NCBI GenBank assembly: GCA_945877425.1
Contig: CAMCRZ010000007.1
Location: forward strand, 31,034 to 95,033
DNA: 64,000 nt
Direction of reading: 5' to 3'
From: an uncultured Treponema sp.
Lineage (GTDB): Bacteria > Spirochaetota > Spirochaetia > Treponematales > Treponemataceae
Under the pieces are notes generated by a model that saw only the letters and a list, made by a program, of their open reading frames with translations, was not told the DNA's origin and ran no database searches. The translations under genes and the position numbers were made by a program. Below are positions 27,879-36,552 of the stretch, piece by piece (within the stretch, counting starts at the first letter, position 1; each line of letters starts with the position of its first letter).

Positions 27879-28622
27879 ATGCACAAGAGCGATAACGTTA
27901 AAATTCACGTAGAAAATTTAAAGAAGAGTTTTGGAAAGCTTGAAGTTCTCAAAGACATCAACATTGACATTAAGGAAGGTGAAGTTGTTGTTGTAATAGG
28001 ACCTTCAGGAAGCGGCAAGTCTACTTTTTTAAGATGCTTAAATCAGCTTGAGACTGTTACTTCAGGCAAAGTTATTGTTAACGGTTTTGACATTTGTGAT
28101 AAAAAAATTGACATCAATAAAGTCCGTGAAAATATCGGAATGGTTTTCCAGCATTTTAATCTTTTTCCTAATATGACTGTTCTTGAAAACATTATGCTTG
28201 CTCCTGTGGAACTTAAGAAAATGTCTAAAGATGATGCACGTGAAAAAAGTCTGGCTCTTCTTAAAAGAGTTGGGCTTGAAAGCAAGGCCCACGTTCACCC
28301 TGACCAGCTTTCCGGCGGACAGAAACAGCGTGTTGCCATTGCTAGAGCTCTTGCCATGAATCCTTCAATCATGCTTTTTGATGAACCTACTTCTGCCCTT
28401 GATCCTGAAATGGTTGGTGAAGTTCTTTCTGTTATGCAGGAACTTGCCAGAAACGGCATGACAATGGTTTGCGTTACTCACGAAATGGGTTTTGCACGGG
28501 AAGTTGCTGACAGAGTTATTTTTATGGACGGCGGTTATATTATTGAAGAAGGTACTCCAGATGAAGTGCTGAAAAATCCTAAACAGGAAAGGACTATTTC
28601 TTTCTTAAATAAAGTTCTGTAG
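27879..28622 (+). CDS. glnQ: Polar amino acid ABC transporter ATP-binding protein
   Basis: A 247-residue ATPase of the GlnQ/ArtP/HisP type, with [43 protein letters not shown] and [22 protein letters not shown]. It would power uptake of glutamine or another polar amino acid. No cognate permease or binding protein is encoded next to it, so it must partner with proteins encoded elsewhere. It has an AAGGA ribosome binding site and diverges from mglB. Confidence 0.88.
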   Translation: MHKSDNVKIHVENLKKSFGKLEVLKDINIDIKEGEVVVVIGPSGSGKSTFLRCLNQLETVTSGKVIVNGFDICDKKIDINKVRENIGMVFQHFNLFPNMTVLENIMLAPVELKKMSKDDAREKSLALLKRVGLESKAHVHPDQLSGGQKQRVAIARALAMNPSIMLFDEPTSALDPEMVGEVLSVMQELARNGMTMVCVTHEMGFAREVADRVIFMDGGYIIEEGTPDEVLKNPKQERTISFLNKVL

Positions 28623-28666
28623 CCTTAAAAGCTTAAGATAAAACCACTTAATCAGCTGGAATTCCA

Positions 28667-29143
28667 TTAAACTCTGGAATGTTTCTTGCAGCTTAAAGAC
28701 GTTACGCTGATTTTAAAAACGCCTGTCTTGTTTACCATTGCTTCAGGGAAATTCCACTGAGAATTTCCTGTTGCTTTTTTCATAATTAAGCTTAACGCTG
28801 ATTTTTTTTCCTCAAGTTCTTTGATTTCGCAGACTGTTCCTTCTCCAATAATGCTGGAATAGTAAGTTGAAAAGCTGCAGGCTGATTCTCCTGCTTTAAG
28901 TTCGCAGTCAGTTTCACATTCAAATCCTACAGAACAGCCTGAACTTATTAAATCAAATTTTCTGCCTTCCAATGCACCGTGAAAATACAAAGCGTAAGTG
29001 TTGTCTTTTTCTTCATAACCAAAATTTACAGGCACTATGTAAATGTGATTTTTGTCGTTAAAGCCAACGTGAAGGACAAAGCTTTTTTCAAATACTTCAT
29101 TTATTTCAAGAAAGTCTGTAACTTCACGCTCTTTTCTCCTCAT
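28667..29143 (-). CDS. Pyridoxamine 5'-phosphate oxidase-fold flavoprotein (Nim-like)
   Basis: A 158-residue split-barrel flavoprotein. The start MRRKEREVTD and the pattern HIYIVPVNFGYEE...YALYFHGALEGRKFDLI are typical of the NimA/pyridoxamine oxidase-related group. Some members reduce 5-nitroimidazoles; most have no known substrate. The ATG has CAGGAG upstream. It is 41 bp from the acyl-CoA synthetase gene and probably follows it in an operon. Confidence 0.82.
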   Translation of the reverse strand: MRRKEREVTDFLEINEVFEKSFVLHVGFNDKNHIYIVPVNFGYEEKDNTYALYFHGALEGRKFDLISSGCSVGFECETDCELKAGESACSFSTYYSSIIGEGTVCEIKELEEKKSALSLIMKKATGNSQWNFPEAMVNKTGVFKISVTSLSCKKHSRV

Positions 29144-29184
29144 AAAATCTCCTGATGATATTCTAGCTGATTTTTACTTTGCAG

Positions 29185-30870
29185 TTAAGACTGAGTTTTA
29201 TCACGCTCACGGATTTCTACACGGCGGATTTTACCTGAAATTGTTTTTGGCAGTTCAGGAAGAAATTCAAAAATTCTAGGGCACTTGTACATTGCAGTAT
29301 TTTCTTTTGCAAAAGTAAAAAGTTCAATTTCCATTTCCTTAGGGTCTTTTTTATCGTAGCCTGGAGAAAGTACAACTGTTGCCTTTACAGCCATTCCGCG
29401 CTTTGCATCTTCAACTCCTGTAACGGCACATTCCATAACGGCAGGATGTTTTTGCAGAATTGATTCTACTTCAAAAGGACTTACACGATAACCGGCAGTT
29501 TTTATGATGTCGTCTTTTCGACCTATAAACCAGACATATCCGTCTTTGTCCATGTAAACGTTGTCGCCAGTGTGATAAACGCCGCCTTCAAATGCATTTG
29601 CTGTAAGTTCCGGATCTTTGTGGTAACCCATCAAAAGTCCGAACGGTCTTCCGTTTTCTACGTGAATACAAAGTTCACCTGTTTCTCCTACCGGGACAGG
29701 CTTATTGTTCGGGTCTAAAATTTCAACATCGTAAAGCGGATTTGGTCTGCCCATTGAGCCTGGACGGATTTGTGAAAGTTCAAGGAAGTTTCCGCAGATA
29801 ATTGTAGATTCTGTCTGACCGTAGCCTTCATAAATTTTCTTTCCTGTATGTTCAAGCCATTTGTTATAGACTTCTGCATTCAGGGCTTCTCCTGCCGTAC
29901 TGAACCTTGTGCATTTGCTCAAATCGTATTTGCTTAAATTCTGGCGTACAAGATAACGGTAAACTGTAGGCGGTGCGCAGAAAGTTGTAAGCCCGTATTT
30001 GGAAATCATTTCAAGCATTTTTGCAGGCTTAAACATATTCATATCGTAGACGAACAGCGCAGTACCAGCAATCCACTGGCCATAAAGTTTTCCCCAGGTT
30101 GATTTTGCCCAGCCTGTTTCTGCAATTGTAAGGTGAAGTCCGTCTTCTACAACGCCGTGCCAGTATTTTGCCGTCATAATGTGCCCGATAGGATAGTCGT
30201 AGTCCTGAAGAACCATTTTCGGATAACCTGAAGTTCCAGATGTAAAATACAAAAGCATCGGGTCTTTGTTGTGAGTTGCTGCTTCTCCAACAGGACGAGG
30301 AAATTCTGCCGGCGCTTTTTCATATTCTTCGTGGAAACTTATCCAGCCGCTGCGCTTTTCTTTGCCCACAGTTACAAGATACTGAACTGTTTTTGAATTC
30401 GGCATAGATTTTTCAATTTCGCCCTGGATAATGGGATTGTCATAAGAAATTATCATTTTTACATCGGCGGCATTAGTGCGGTACTCAATATCGCTTTGCA
30501 AAAGCTGGTCTGTTGCAGGAATGACAATTGCGCCTATTCTGTGAAGTGCCGGCATTAAAATCCACCATTCATAACGGCGGCGCAAAACGAGCATTACAGT
30601 GTCGCCCTTTTTTATTCCTTTTGAAACAAGCCAATATGCAGCACGCTTTGATTCACGAGAAATATCGTCGAACGTAAAAGTCCGCTCTTCACCGTCGTCA
30701 TTAATCCAGACTAATGCGCGTTTTCCAGGAAAATCAGAAGCATATCTGTCAACAATGTCATAGGCAAAGTTGAAATCTGGTTTTGTCTTTAGCTTGCAAT
30801 GATTTTTAAAATCGTCATAATTTGTAAAATCTCTGTCTTCAACAAGGTATTCATGATATAAACTAGACAT
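29185..30870 (-). CDS. AMP-forming acyl-/acetyl-CoA synthetase
   Basis: It activates a carboxylic acid to acyl-CoA through an acyl-adenylate. At 561 residues it has the P-loop-like motif YFTSGTSGYPKM, the YEGYGQTES core, the YHTGDNVYMDKDGYVWFIGRKDDIIKTAGYRVSPFEVE hinge and the C-terminal catalytic Lys in PKTISGKIRRVEIR. The N-terminus (residues 1-60) is like medium-chain acyl-CoA/propionyl-CoA ligases more than classical Acs. Chain length is undetermined. GGAG lies 8 nt upstream of the start. Confidence 0.9.
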   Translation of the reverse strand: MSSLYHEYLVEDRDFTNYDDFKNHCKLKTKPDFNFAYDIVDRYASDFPGKRALVWINDDGEERTFTFDDISRESKRAAYWLVSKGIKKGDTVMLVLRRRYEWWILMPALHRIGAIVIPATDQLLQSDIEYRTNAADVKMIISYDNPIIQGEIEKSMPNSKTVQYLVTVGKEKRSGWISFHEEYEKAPAEFPRPVGEAATHNKDPMLLYFTSGTSGYPKMVLQDYDYPIGHIMTAKYWHGVVEDGLHLTIAETGWAKSTWGKLYGQWIAGTALFVYDMNMFKPAKMLEMISKYGLTTFCAPPTVYRYLVRQNLSKYDLSKCTRFSTAGEALNAEVYNKWLEHTGKKIYEGYGQTESTIICGNFLELSQIRPGSMGRPNPLYDVEILDPNNKPVPVGETGELCIHVENGRPFGLLMGYHKDPELTANAFEGGVYHTGDNVYMDKDGYVWFIGRKDDIIKTAGYRVSPFEVESILQKHPAVMECAVTGVEDAKRGMAVKATVVLSPGYDKKDPKEMEIELFTFAKENTAMYKCPRIFEFLPELPKTISGKIRRVEIRERDKTQS

Positions 30871-31021
30871 TAGGTAATCTCCAAAATATGTAAATAGAAT
30901 AGTATAATAGTAAATTCTGGTTTAATGTTAAAAACAATCAAAACCATTACGAGTAATTAGATACGGATTTTTCAAAAAAAGTTGCAAAAATTCAAGATTC
31001 TTTACAATTTTCTTTCAGAAG

Positions 31022-31513
31022 TTACCTGCAAAGTTCTACTAAAGGCTTAATTGCATTTTTATCTGAGTTGTCAAAAGAAGTTCCAAGATATTGCGCCATA
31101 AATTCTTCCTGACTGTTGCGGTTTTCTTTTTTAGAAACAACTTTTTTAAGCATCTTTAACATTCCACGCTTTAAGAAATTAAGCTTTTCAAAACGAAATC
31201 CGCCGGGAAAATAAAACAGAGGAATGTCATCTAATTTGTTTTGAGTTTTTATTGAAGAAGCAATTTCGTCGCAAAAAGGAGTTGCACCTACGGCAAAAAC
31301 AGCAAAAGGCTTTTTTACATTACGCAATTTTTCCAGCCCCATAATTCCGCCGCCGAAAATCCATCCGCCAAAGATTACTCTGTCAAACTCTGACAGTTCT
31401 GAGCGTGAAACCTGCTTTAACTTTTTACATTCACAGTTAAGTTCTTCTGAAATCCATTTTGCATATTGTTCCGTAAAACCTGTACCCGATTCATAAATTA
31501 TAATTGTTTTCAT
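31022..31513 (-). CDS. Flavodoxin-like protein
   Basis: A 163-residue protein beginning with an FMN phosphate loop-like motif, IIIYESGTGFTEQYAKWI. Then comes a core strand and loop (VIFGGWIFGGGIMGLEKL) and AVFAVGATPF, matching the flavodoxin fold. The C-terminus has a basic helix-rich extension (MLKMLKKVVSKKE). It may carry electrons or act as a regulator; the partner is unknown. AAAGG precedes the ATG. mnmE lies upstream in the same orientation. Confidence 0.75.
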   Translation of the reverse strand: MKTIIIYESGTGFTEQYAKWISEELNCECKKLKQVSRSELSEFDRVIFGGWIFGGGIMGLEKLRNVKKPFAVFAVGATPFCDEIASSIKTQNKLDDIPLFYFPGGFRFEKLNFLKRGMLKMLKKVVSKKENRNSQEEFMAQYLGTSFDNSDKNAIKPLVELCR

Positions 31514-31568
31514 TCTGACCTTTATTGTATTGTTTTTATTGTAAAAAATAAAGTTTGTTTCCTGACGT

Positions 31569-32957
31569 TTATTTTCCTACGCAGAAATTTGCAAAGACTG
31601 ATGACAAAACATCATCTGGAGTAACTTCACCTGTAATTTCACCAACGCTGTCAAGGCAGTCTTCCAGATCCTGAACTACTGCATCAAGACCGTACTCGCC
31701 ATTTTCTGCTGTGTGCAATGCGTGGGTTATGCGCTCCAGTGCTTCTGTTACTGCAGCTTTCTGCCGCTCGCTTCCAAGTCCTGCCTGAATGCGTTCAGTG
31801 CTGTTGTCTTTGGAAAGAATGTTTTTTACTTCAAGAGTAAGCTGACCAATGCCTTTTCCTGTTTTAGAACTGATTTTTACTGCAGGAATATTCTGGAAAA
31901 CGTCAGGCTCATTAGAAGAAGATTCGTTTAAATCAGATTTTGTTAAAACTAAAACGAGAGGAATTTTTTTGTTGTTAAGGATAAATTCCTTGTCTTCATC
32001 AGTTAAAGGCAAATTTGAATCAGCAAGGTAAAGAATGACGTCTGCTTCTTTAGATAAATCTTTTGTAATTTCAACGCCCCTTGCTTCGATAATGTCATCT
32101 GTGTCCCTGAGTCCTGCTGTGTCAAAAAGACGAACCGGTATGCCTTCAAAGTTAGCCCAGCTTTCAAGCCAGTCACGTGTTGTTCCTGCAATATCGCTTA
32201 CAATGGCACGCTCTTCTTTTAGCAGTGAATTAAACAGCGACGACTTTCCTGCATTAGTTTTTCCGCAAAGAACTACACGAGCGCCGTCCTGATAAAGCTT
32301 TTCACTTTTCCATGAATCAGCAAGATTCTGAAGTTTGGCTTTTGCTTCTAAAAGTTTTGAGTTGTCAAAAGTTTCGCTTATGTTTTCTTCGTCTTCCGGA
32401 TATTCAATTTCAACTTCAATGGCTGCAAGAGAATCAACTATGAGTGTTTTTACTTTTTCAATTTCGTTATACAGATTTCCTGCAAGACGACCTGCTGCCC
32501 TTCCCTGAGATGCATCTGTTTTGCTGTCTATGATTTCCTTTACAGCTTCTGCTTTTGTTAAATCAGTTTTGCCGTTTATGTAAGACCTGAATGTAAATTC
32601 ACCACGCTCTGCCTGACGAAAACCGTTTGCCAGCAGAACCTTTAAAACTGAAGTTACAACGTTAACGCCGCCGTGACAAAAAATTTCCACCATATCTTCG
32701 CCGGTAAAACTTTTTGGGTTGCGGTAAACGCCAAGCATTACTTCATCAATTTTTTCATTTGTTGACGGATTAAAAATCCAGCTGTAAACAAGAGTATTTC
32801 CTTTTGCTTCAAGTAAAGCTTTCGGGCGGGAAATTATTTTGCTTACAAGTTCAATTGAATTTTTTCCAGAAACCCTTACTATTCCAATGGCTCCTGGAGA
32901 AAGTGCTGTAGCGATTGCTGCAATTGGTTCTTCCGGTATGTATCCTAAATTAGTCAT
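31569..32957 (-). CDS. mnmE: tRNA uridine-5-carboxymethylaminomethyl modification GTPase
   Basis: MnmE, with MnmG, modifies the wobble U34 of certain tRNAs. The N-terminal tetrahydrofolate-binding domain (PIAAIATALSPGAIGIVRVSG) is followed by a helical domain split by a G domain: G1 CGKTNAGKSS, IVSDIAGTTRD, DTAGLRD and TKSD. The chain ends in the family's CVGK (CxGK) motif. The ATG at 32957 is preferred over the TTG at 32969; it overlaps the upstream gene by 8 bp. Confidence 0.96.
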   Translation of the reverse strand: MTNLGYIPEEPIAAIATALSPGAIGIVRVSGKNSIELVSKIISRPKALLEAKGNTLVYSWIFNPSTNEKIDEVMLGVYRNPKSFTGEDMVEIFCHGGVNVVTSVLKVLLANGFRQAERGEFTFRSYINGKTDLTKAEAVKEIIDSKTDASQGRAAGRLAGNLYNEIEKVKTLIVDSLAAIEVEIEYPEDEENISETFDNSKLLEAKAKLQNLADSWKSEKLYQDGARVVLCGKTNAGKSSLFNSLLKEERAIVSDIAGTTRDWLESWANFEGIPVRLFDTAGLRDTDDIIEARGVEITKDLSKEADVILYLADSNLPLTDEDKEFILNNKKIPLVLVLTKSDLNESSSNEPDVFQNIPAVKISSKTGKGIGQLTLEVKNILSKDNSTERIQAGLGSERQKAAVTEALERITHALHTAENGEYGLDAVVQDLEDCLDSVGEITGEVTPDDVLSSVFANFCVGK

Positions 32958-35370
32958 GGTAATTTCCAAACGGCTCTAAATATAGAAAGTTGTGAGTTGA
33001 ATTTCTTGAATGTCTTTTTTCAACATTTTTCAAGTCATCGTCCCACTCCTGATCCAGTACTGTGTTTAAAATTATAACAATGTCTGCCTGCTGCTTTTTA
33101 AGTTCTTCAAGAGTCGGTGCGTATGAAACTATAGGTTCGCTGTCAGAGCTGAATGCAGGAAGACGATGCTGCAGGTTACTTTCATTTTCTTTCCATGGAG
33201 ATTCCTGTGAATCATCCGGGTCTGGAGAAATGTCTTCGTAGTATCCGCCTGAATTGTTCCAGTACATATAGCCTCGGTTAAGTCCGTCCCTTACGCCAAA
33301 AATTTCACGCTGAACGTAATCTTTATTGTAGTATGCCCTATCGTAACGAACGCCCATGTAGAATGCCTGAACCCAAGGTCTTACAATCACTCTGTTTCTT
33401 CCGATTACTGAATTGCGGTAACTTCCGTAAAAGTAAATTCTGTAAGGCCTTTCAACTACAGGTTTGTATTCAAGAAAATCCTGCTCGAAGTGAGACGGAT
33501 AATACATAGGACAAATAACGTCTACATATTCGCTCATAAGTTCTACGTCCTGACCTGTTCTTGCGCCTGTTCTGTACCAGCCGTTCGCTCCGTAAATGTC
33601 AATTCCGATTGGCGCATTTATGTTTTGCCTTGCGTAGTTTAAAAATGAAATGAGTGCACTTTCTTTGTCCATGCCTTTGTCTTTCCAGCGGTAAGTTGCC
33701 CTTCCAAGATTCAAGCCGTCTGTAGGAAAGCGGATGTAGTCAAACTGAATTTCATCAAATCCACGTTCTATAAGTTCCTTTGCAATTTCAACATTATATT
33801 CCCAAACTTCTTCGCTGTAAGGATCAACCCAATTTTCATCATAATAAGTCATAACTGAGCCGGTTACGTTGCCTTCTTCGTCAAGTACGTCTTCTGTGCC
33901 TTTAGTTCCAACCCAAGGTTTTTTATTTACTGAATCCCACACTGCATACTTTCCGCCGCCGTAAGAAGCAAGATTTTTGTCTTTAAACACAACAATTCGT
34001 GCAATTAAGTAAGTGCCGTCTTTTTTGTATTCTTCAATGAATTTGTCAAGGTCAACTTTATATTGGGTAACTTTGCCTTTTTCCCTTAACATTTCATTTT
34101 TTGGCTCGAAGCGTAAAAGTCCGTAGTCATCTTTCATGTCCACAACAAGGGCGTTAAGATTATTTTCCCTGATGATTTTTCTGTACTTTTCAATGCCGTC
34201 CATGTTCCGCATCTGATAAACTGATGTGTAGATTGCCTTTTTTCCTGTAGCTTTGGAATCCCACGGTGAAAGAGATGAGTTCGGATCTAAAAGCCACAAT
34301 TCTGAAAGCTGGAGCGGTGCGTCAAATCCTGATATTGCTTCGGGAATATATGCGCAGTTTAAGATTGAGCCTGTTGAAAAAATTGAATTAACCCAGTTTT
34401 TGTATTCTCCGCCTAAATCTGACAATTCGTTTGCAGCAAGAGAAAATGACTGAAGTTTTCCCATTGATGAAAAAACTATGTGGCCATTATTCTGGCACAA
34501 TCCGTCAAAAGTGTCGCAGGCTTCTGTTCCCTGATAAACTTTTACTGCTTTTTTTGATTTCCAGTCGAAGCGGTAAATGTTCGGGAGAAAAGTCTGGGTA
34601 AGGTAAATTTCTGCATAAATAGTTCCGTCCTGTGTTTTGTAAAGAACTGGAAGTATGTCTGCAATTTCATCAATTTGAGTAAGGCTTTGCATTGCTGAAA
34701 AACCTGCACTTACGTCTGTCCACTTTGGATTAGGCAAGTCTGCCCTGTAGTAGCTGAAGCCGTAAATGGGGTGGCTCATAAAAACTACAACTTCACTTGA
34801 TGATATGGAACCGTCTGAAGCGTAAACAGGAATGTGGCTTACTGCAACTGCTTTCATTCCGGAAGAATTTTTGCTCATTGAACCGATTGATTTCCATGTT
34901 TCGCCGCCGTCTCTTGTTAAGTAAACTTCATCTTTTGTGGCTGTAACAAGTATGTTCGGATCCAGAGGGTCTGCACAAAGGTCTTTTAAAAGCGCTGCCT
35001 GCTGTTCCAGTTTCTTTTCTTTGTTTTCGTAAGTTTTAATTGTAAGGAAAGGAAGTCCGTTGTTTTTTTCTGTAAACGTTTTTAAATCTTCTGAGAAAAT
35101 AATGCCTTTTGATGTAGACAGCCAGAATCCACTGGAAGTTTTTACAATCTGATGAACTTTTCCTTCTGACCACAAAAGCTGATTTTTTCCTTTTGAAATA
35201 ATCCTGTAAAGCCCGTCGTCTGTTCCTGCAAGATAAGGCAGATCTTTTTCCTTTACTTTTTTGTAACCTTTTTCAGGCAAAGTATACAAAGGATTGCTCT
35301 GGGAAAATATTTCTGAGCAGCTGAATAAAACAATTAAGAGTGTACACAGTTTAAAAAGTCGGTTTCTCAT
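32950..35370 (-). CDS. Exported glycosidase-like protein (DUF4015/PF13200 type)
   Basis: A signal peptide (MRNRLFKLCTLLIVLFSCSEIFSQ) starts an 806-residue protein. Residues about 30-370 contain beta-propeller-like repeats, including the Asp-box-like DGGETWKS. The C-terminal half is a TIM-barrel of the putative glycosyl hydrolase family PF13200: NALVVDMKDDYG, LIARIVVFKD and the hallmark FDEIQFDYIRFPTDG with acidic residues. The substrate is unknown; a cell-wall or polysaccharide role is inference. The start at 35370 has AAAAGG upstream. Its end overlaps mnmE. Confidence 0.8.
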   Translation of the reverse strand: MRNRLFKLCTLLIVLFSCSEIFSQSNPLYTLPEKGYKKVKEKDLPYLAGTDDGLYRIISKGKNQLLWSEGKVHQIVKTSSGFWLSTSKGIIFSEDLKTFTEKNNGLPFLTIKTYENKEKKLEQQAALLKDLCADPLDPNILVTATKDEVYLTRDGGETWKSIGSMSKNSSGMKAVAVSHIPVYASDGSISSSEVVVFMSHPIYGFSYYRADLPNPKWTDVSAGFSAMQSLTQIDEIADILPVLYKTQDGTIYAEIYLTQTFLPNIYRFDWKSKKAVKVYQGTEACDTFDGLCQNNGHIVFSSMGKLQSFSLAANELSDLGGEYKNWVNSIFSTGSILNCAYIPEAISGFDAPLQLSELWLLDPNSSLSPWDSKATGKKAIYTSVYQMRNMDGIEKYRKIIRENNLNALVVDMKDDYGLLRFEPKNEMLREKGKVTQYKVDLDKFIEEYKKDGTYLIARIVVFKDKNLASYGGGKYAVWDSVNKKPWVGTKGTEDVLDEEGNVTGSVMTYYDENWVDPYSEEVWEYNVEIAKELIERGFDEIQFDYIRFPTDGLNLGRATYRWKDKGMDKESALISFLNYARQNINAPIGIDIYGANGWYRTGARTGQDVELMSEYVDVICPMYYPSHFEQDFLEYKPVVERPYRIYFYGSYRNSVIGRNRVIVRPWVQAFYMGVRYDRAYYNKDYVQREIFGVRDGLNRGYMYWNNSGGYYEDISPDPDDSQESPWKENESNLQHRLPAFSSDSEPIVSYAPTLEELKKQQADIVIILNTVLDQEWDDDLKNVEKRHSRNSTHNFLYLEPFGNYHD

Positions 35371-35466
35371 AAATACCTTTTCGGCATTCCAGCCTGATAT
35401 TGTTAGCAAAATCTTGGCACTTTACGAGAGGGGCTTACAGCTGGTCTGTGCAGTTTGGCTGGCTAT

Positions 35467-35491
35467 AAGTTGCAGTGCATTGGCAAGTACG
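35467..35491 (+). repeat. Dispersed intergenic repeat core, copy 3
   Basis: AAGTTGCAG, six variable bases, GGCAAGTACG, with the related flank TTTGGCTG 14 bp upstream. It lies in the divergent gap just before the HD-GYP-like gene. Confidence 0.4.
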
Positions 35492-35545
35492 CTGCAGACG
35501 GCGGAAAATTTGCGTACAGCAGCAATTAGTGTTAATATAGGAACA

Positions 35546-36421
35546 ATGTTTCAGGAATTTACTCAAAGCATAAAAGATTTTTTCTTCACAGGAACAAGCC
35601 AGGAGTCAAGTGAAATAATTTCCATTTTATTTTCCGGCATGGGAATTATATTTTTAACACTTGGAATTTTCATACTCATTTTAATTTTGCGGCTTATAAT
35701 CCTGAAAAGCAAACAGAAAAAGTTTCAGAAAAAATTCCTTGAAAACATATTTCAGATGGAAAGCTTTAAAAAAGAAGAACTGAAAATAAATCTCGCAGGA
35801 CTTTTTAAAATAAACGGCATAAAGTCAGACAGCACTTCAGAAGAACTTGAACTTACAGGCGAAGAAATCCGTTCACTTGCAGTAGAATGCTGGAAACTAG
35901 GCACAAAAATAGATCATCACACAGCCCGTACTGAAAACTCAAAATACGTAAGCACACTTGTATACGAAACAGCTCTGAGACTTGGAATTGAAAAAGACAT
36001 CTGCATAATTTACTTTTGCATTGCATTTGTTTACGACGCAGGATTTCTTGACATTCCGGGATATTTTTTCAGGGCAGAAGTACTTAATTCTTCAGAGCGG
36101 ACTCTTCTAAAAACCCACGTGCTAAGGGCATCCAATTACTACGGATTTGTTCCCGAAAAGCTTAAAATTGTTTTTCTAATGGCGTCAATGTTTCACCACG
36201 AAAATGCAAACGGTTCAGGTTACCCTGAAGGACTTATAAAAAACGAAATTCCACAGATTGCAAGAATAGTTCACATAGTTGAGTCATACATTTCCCTTAC
36301 AAGATGCAGAAATTATCACAAAATACTGGAAAAAGATTCTGCCATTCAGGAACTTAAAAATCACTGTCAGCTTTACGATCTGGAAATCATAAATCAGCTG
36401 GAAAAAGTTGTGTGCAAATAA
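35546..36421 (+). CDS. Membrane-anchored HD-GYP-like protein with altered HD motif
   Basis: One transmembrane helix (about residues 26-50) is followed by a cytoplasmic domain related to HD-GYP c-di-GMP phosphodiesterases. The late motif HHENANGSGYPEGL matches the conserved HHE..DGSGYP.GL, and LLKTHVLRASNYY matches the third His region. The metal-binding HD pair itself is YD here (FVYDAGFLDIP), so catalysis may be lost. The start at 35546 is the first ATG after the intergenic repeat. TAATAT ends 7 nt before it, with an AGGA in between, so it is either leaderless or has a very short leader. Confidence 0.72.
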   Translation: MFQEFTQSIKDFFFTGTSQESSEIISILFSGMGIIFLTLGIFILILILRLIILKSKQKKFQKKFLENIFQMESFKKEELKINLAGLFKINGIKSDSTSEELELTGEEIRSLAVECWKLGTKIDHHTARTENSKYVSTLVYETALRLGIEKDICIIYFCIAFVYDAGFLDIPGYFFRAEVLNSSERTLLKTHVLRASNYYGFVPEKLKIVFLMASMFHHENANGSGYPEGLIKNEIPQIARIVHIVESYISLTRCRNYHKILEKDSAIQELKNHCQLYDLEIINQLEKVVCK

Positions 36422-36508
36422 ATTCGGCAGCACCTGCAAAAAGTTTCATCCTACTTGCAAAAAGACCAGTTTTCCCAAAATAAGATTTTAAAAAAAAGTA
36501 TGTATCTT

Positions 36509-36537
36509 TTGGCAAAAATAATCTAAAATTGTAAAAT
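36509..36537 (+). promoter_or_regulatory. glmS promoter
   Basis: TTGGCA (36509-36514), a 17 bp spacer and TAAAAT (36532-36537); GAGGAAAATT precedes the ATG. The 131 bp gap is too short, and lacks the core, for a glmS ribozyme. Confidence 0.6.
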
Positions 36538-36552
36538 CAACCGAGGAAAATT

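Noticed and set aside
36422..36552. glmS ribozyme upstream of glmS
   Set aside because: The gap is only 131 bp, holds a normal promoter and lacks the ribozyme core.
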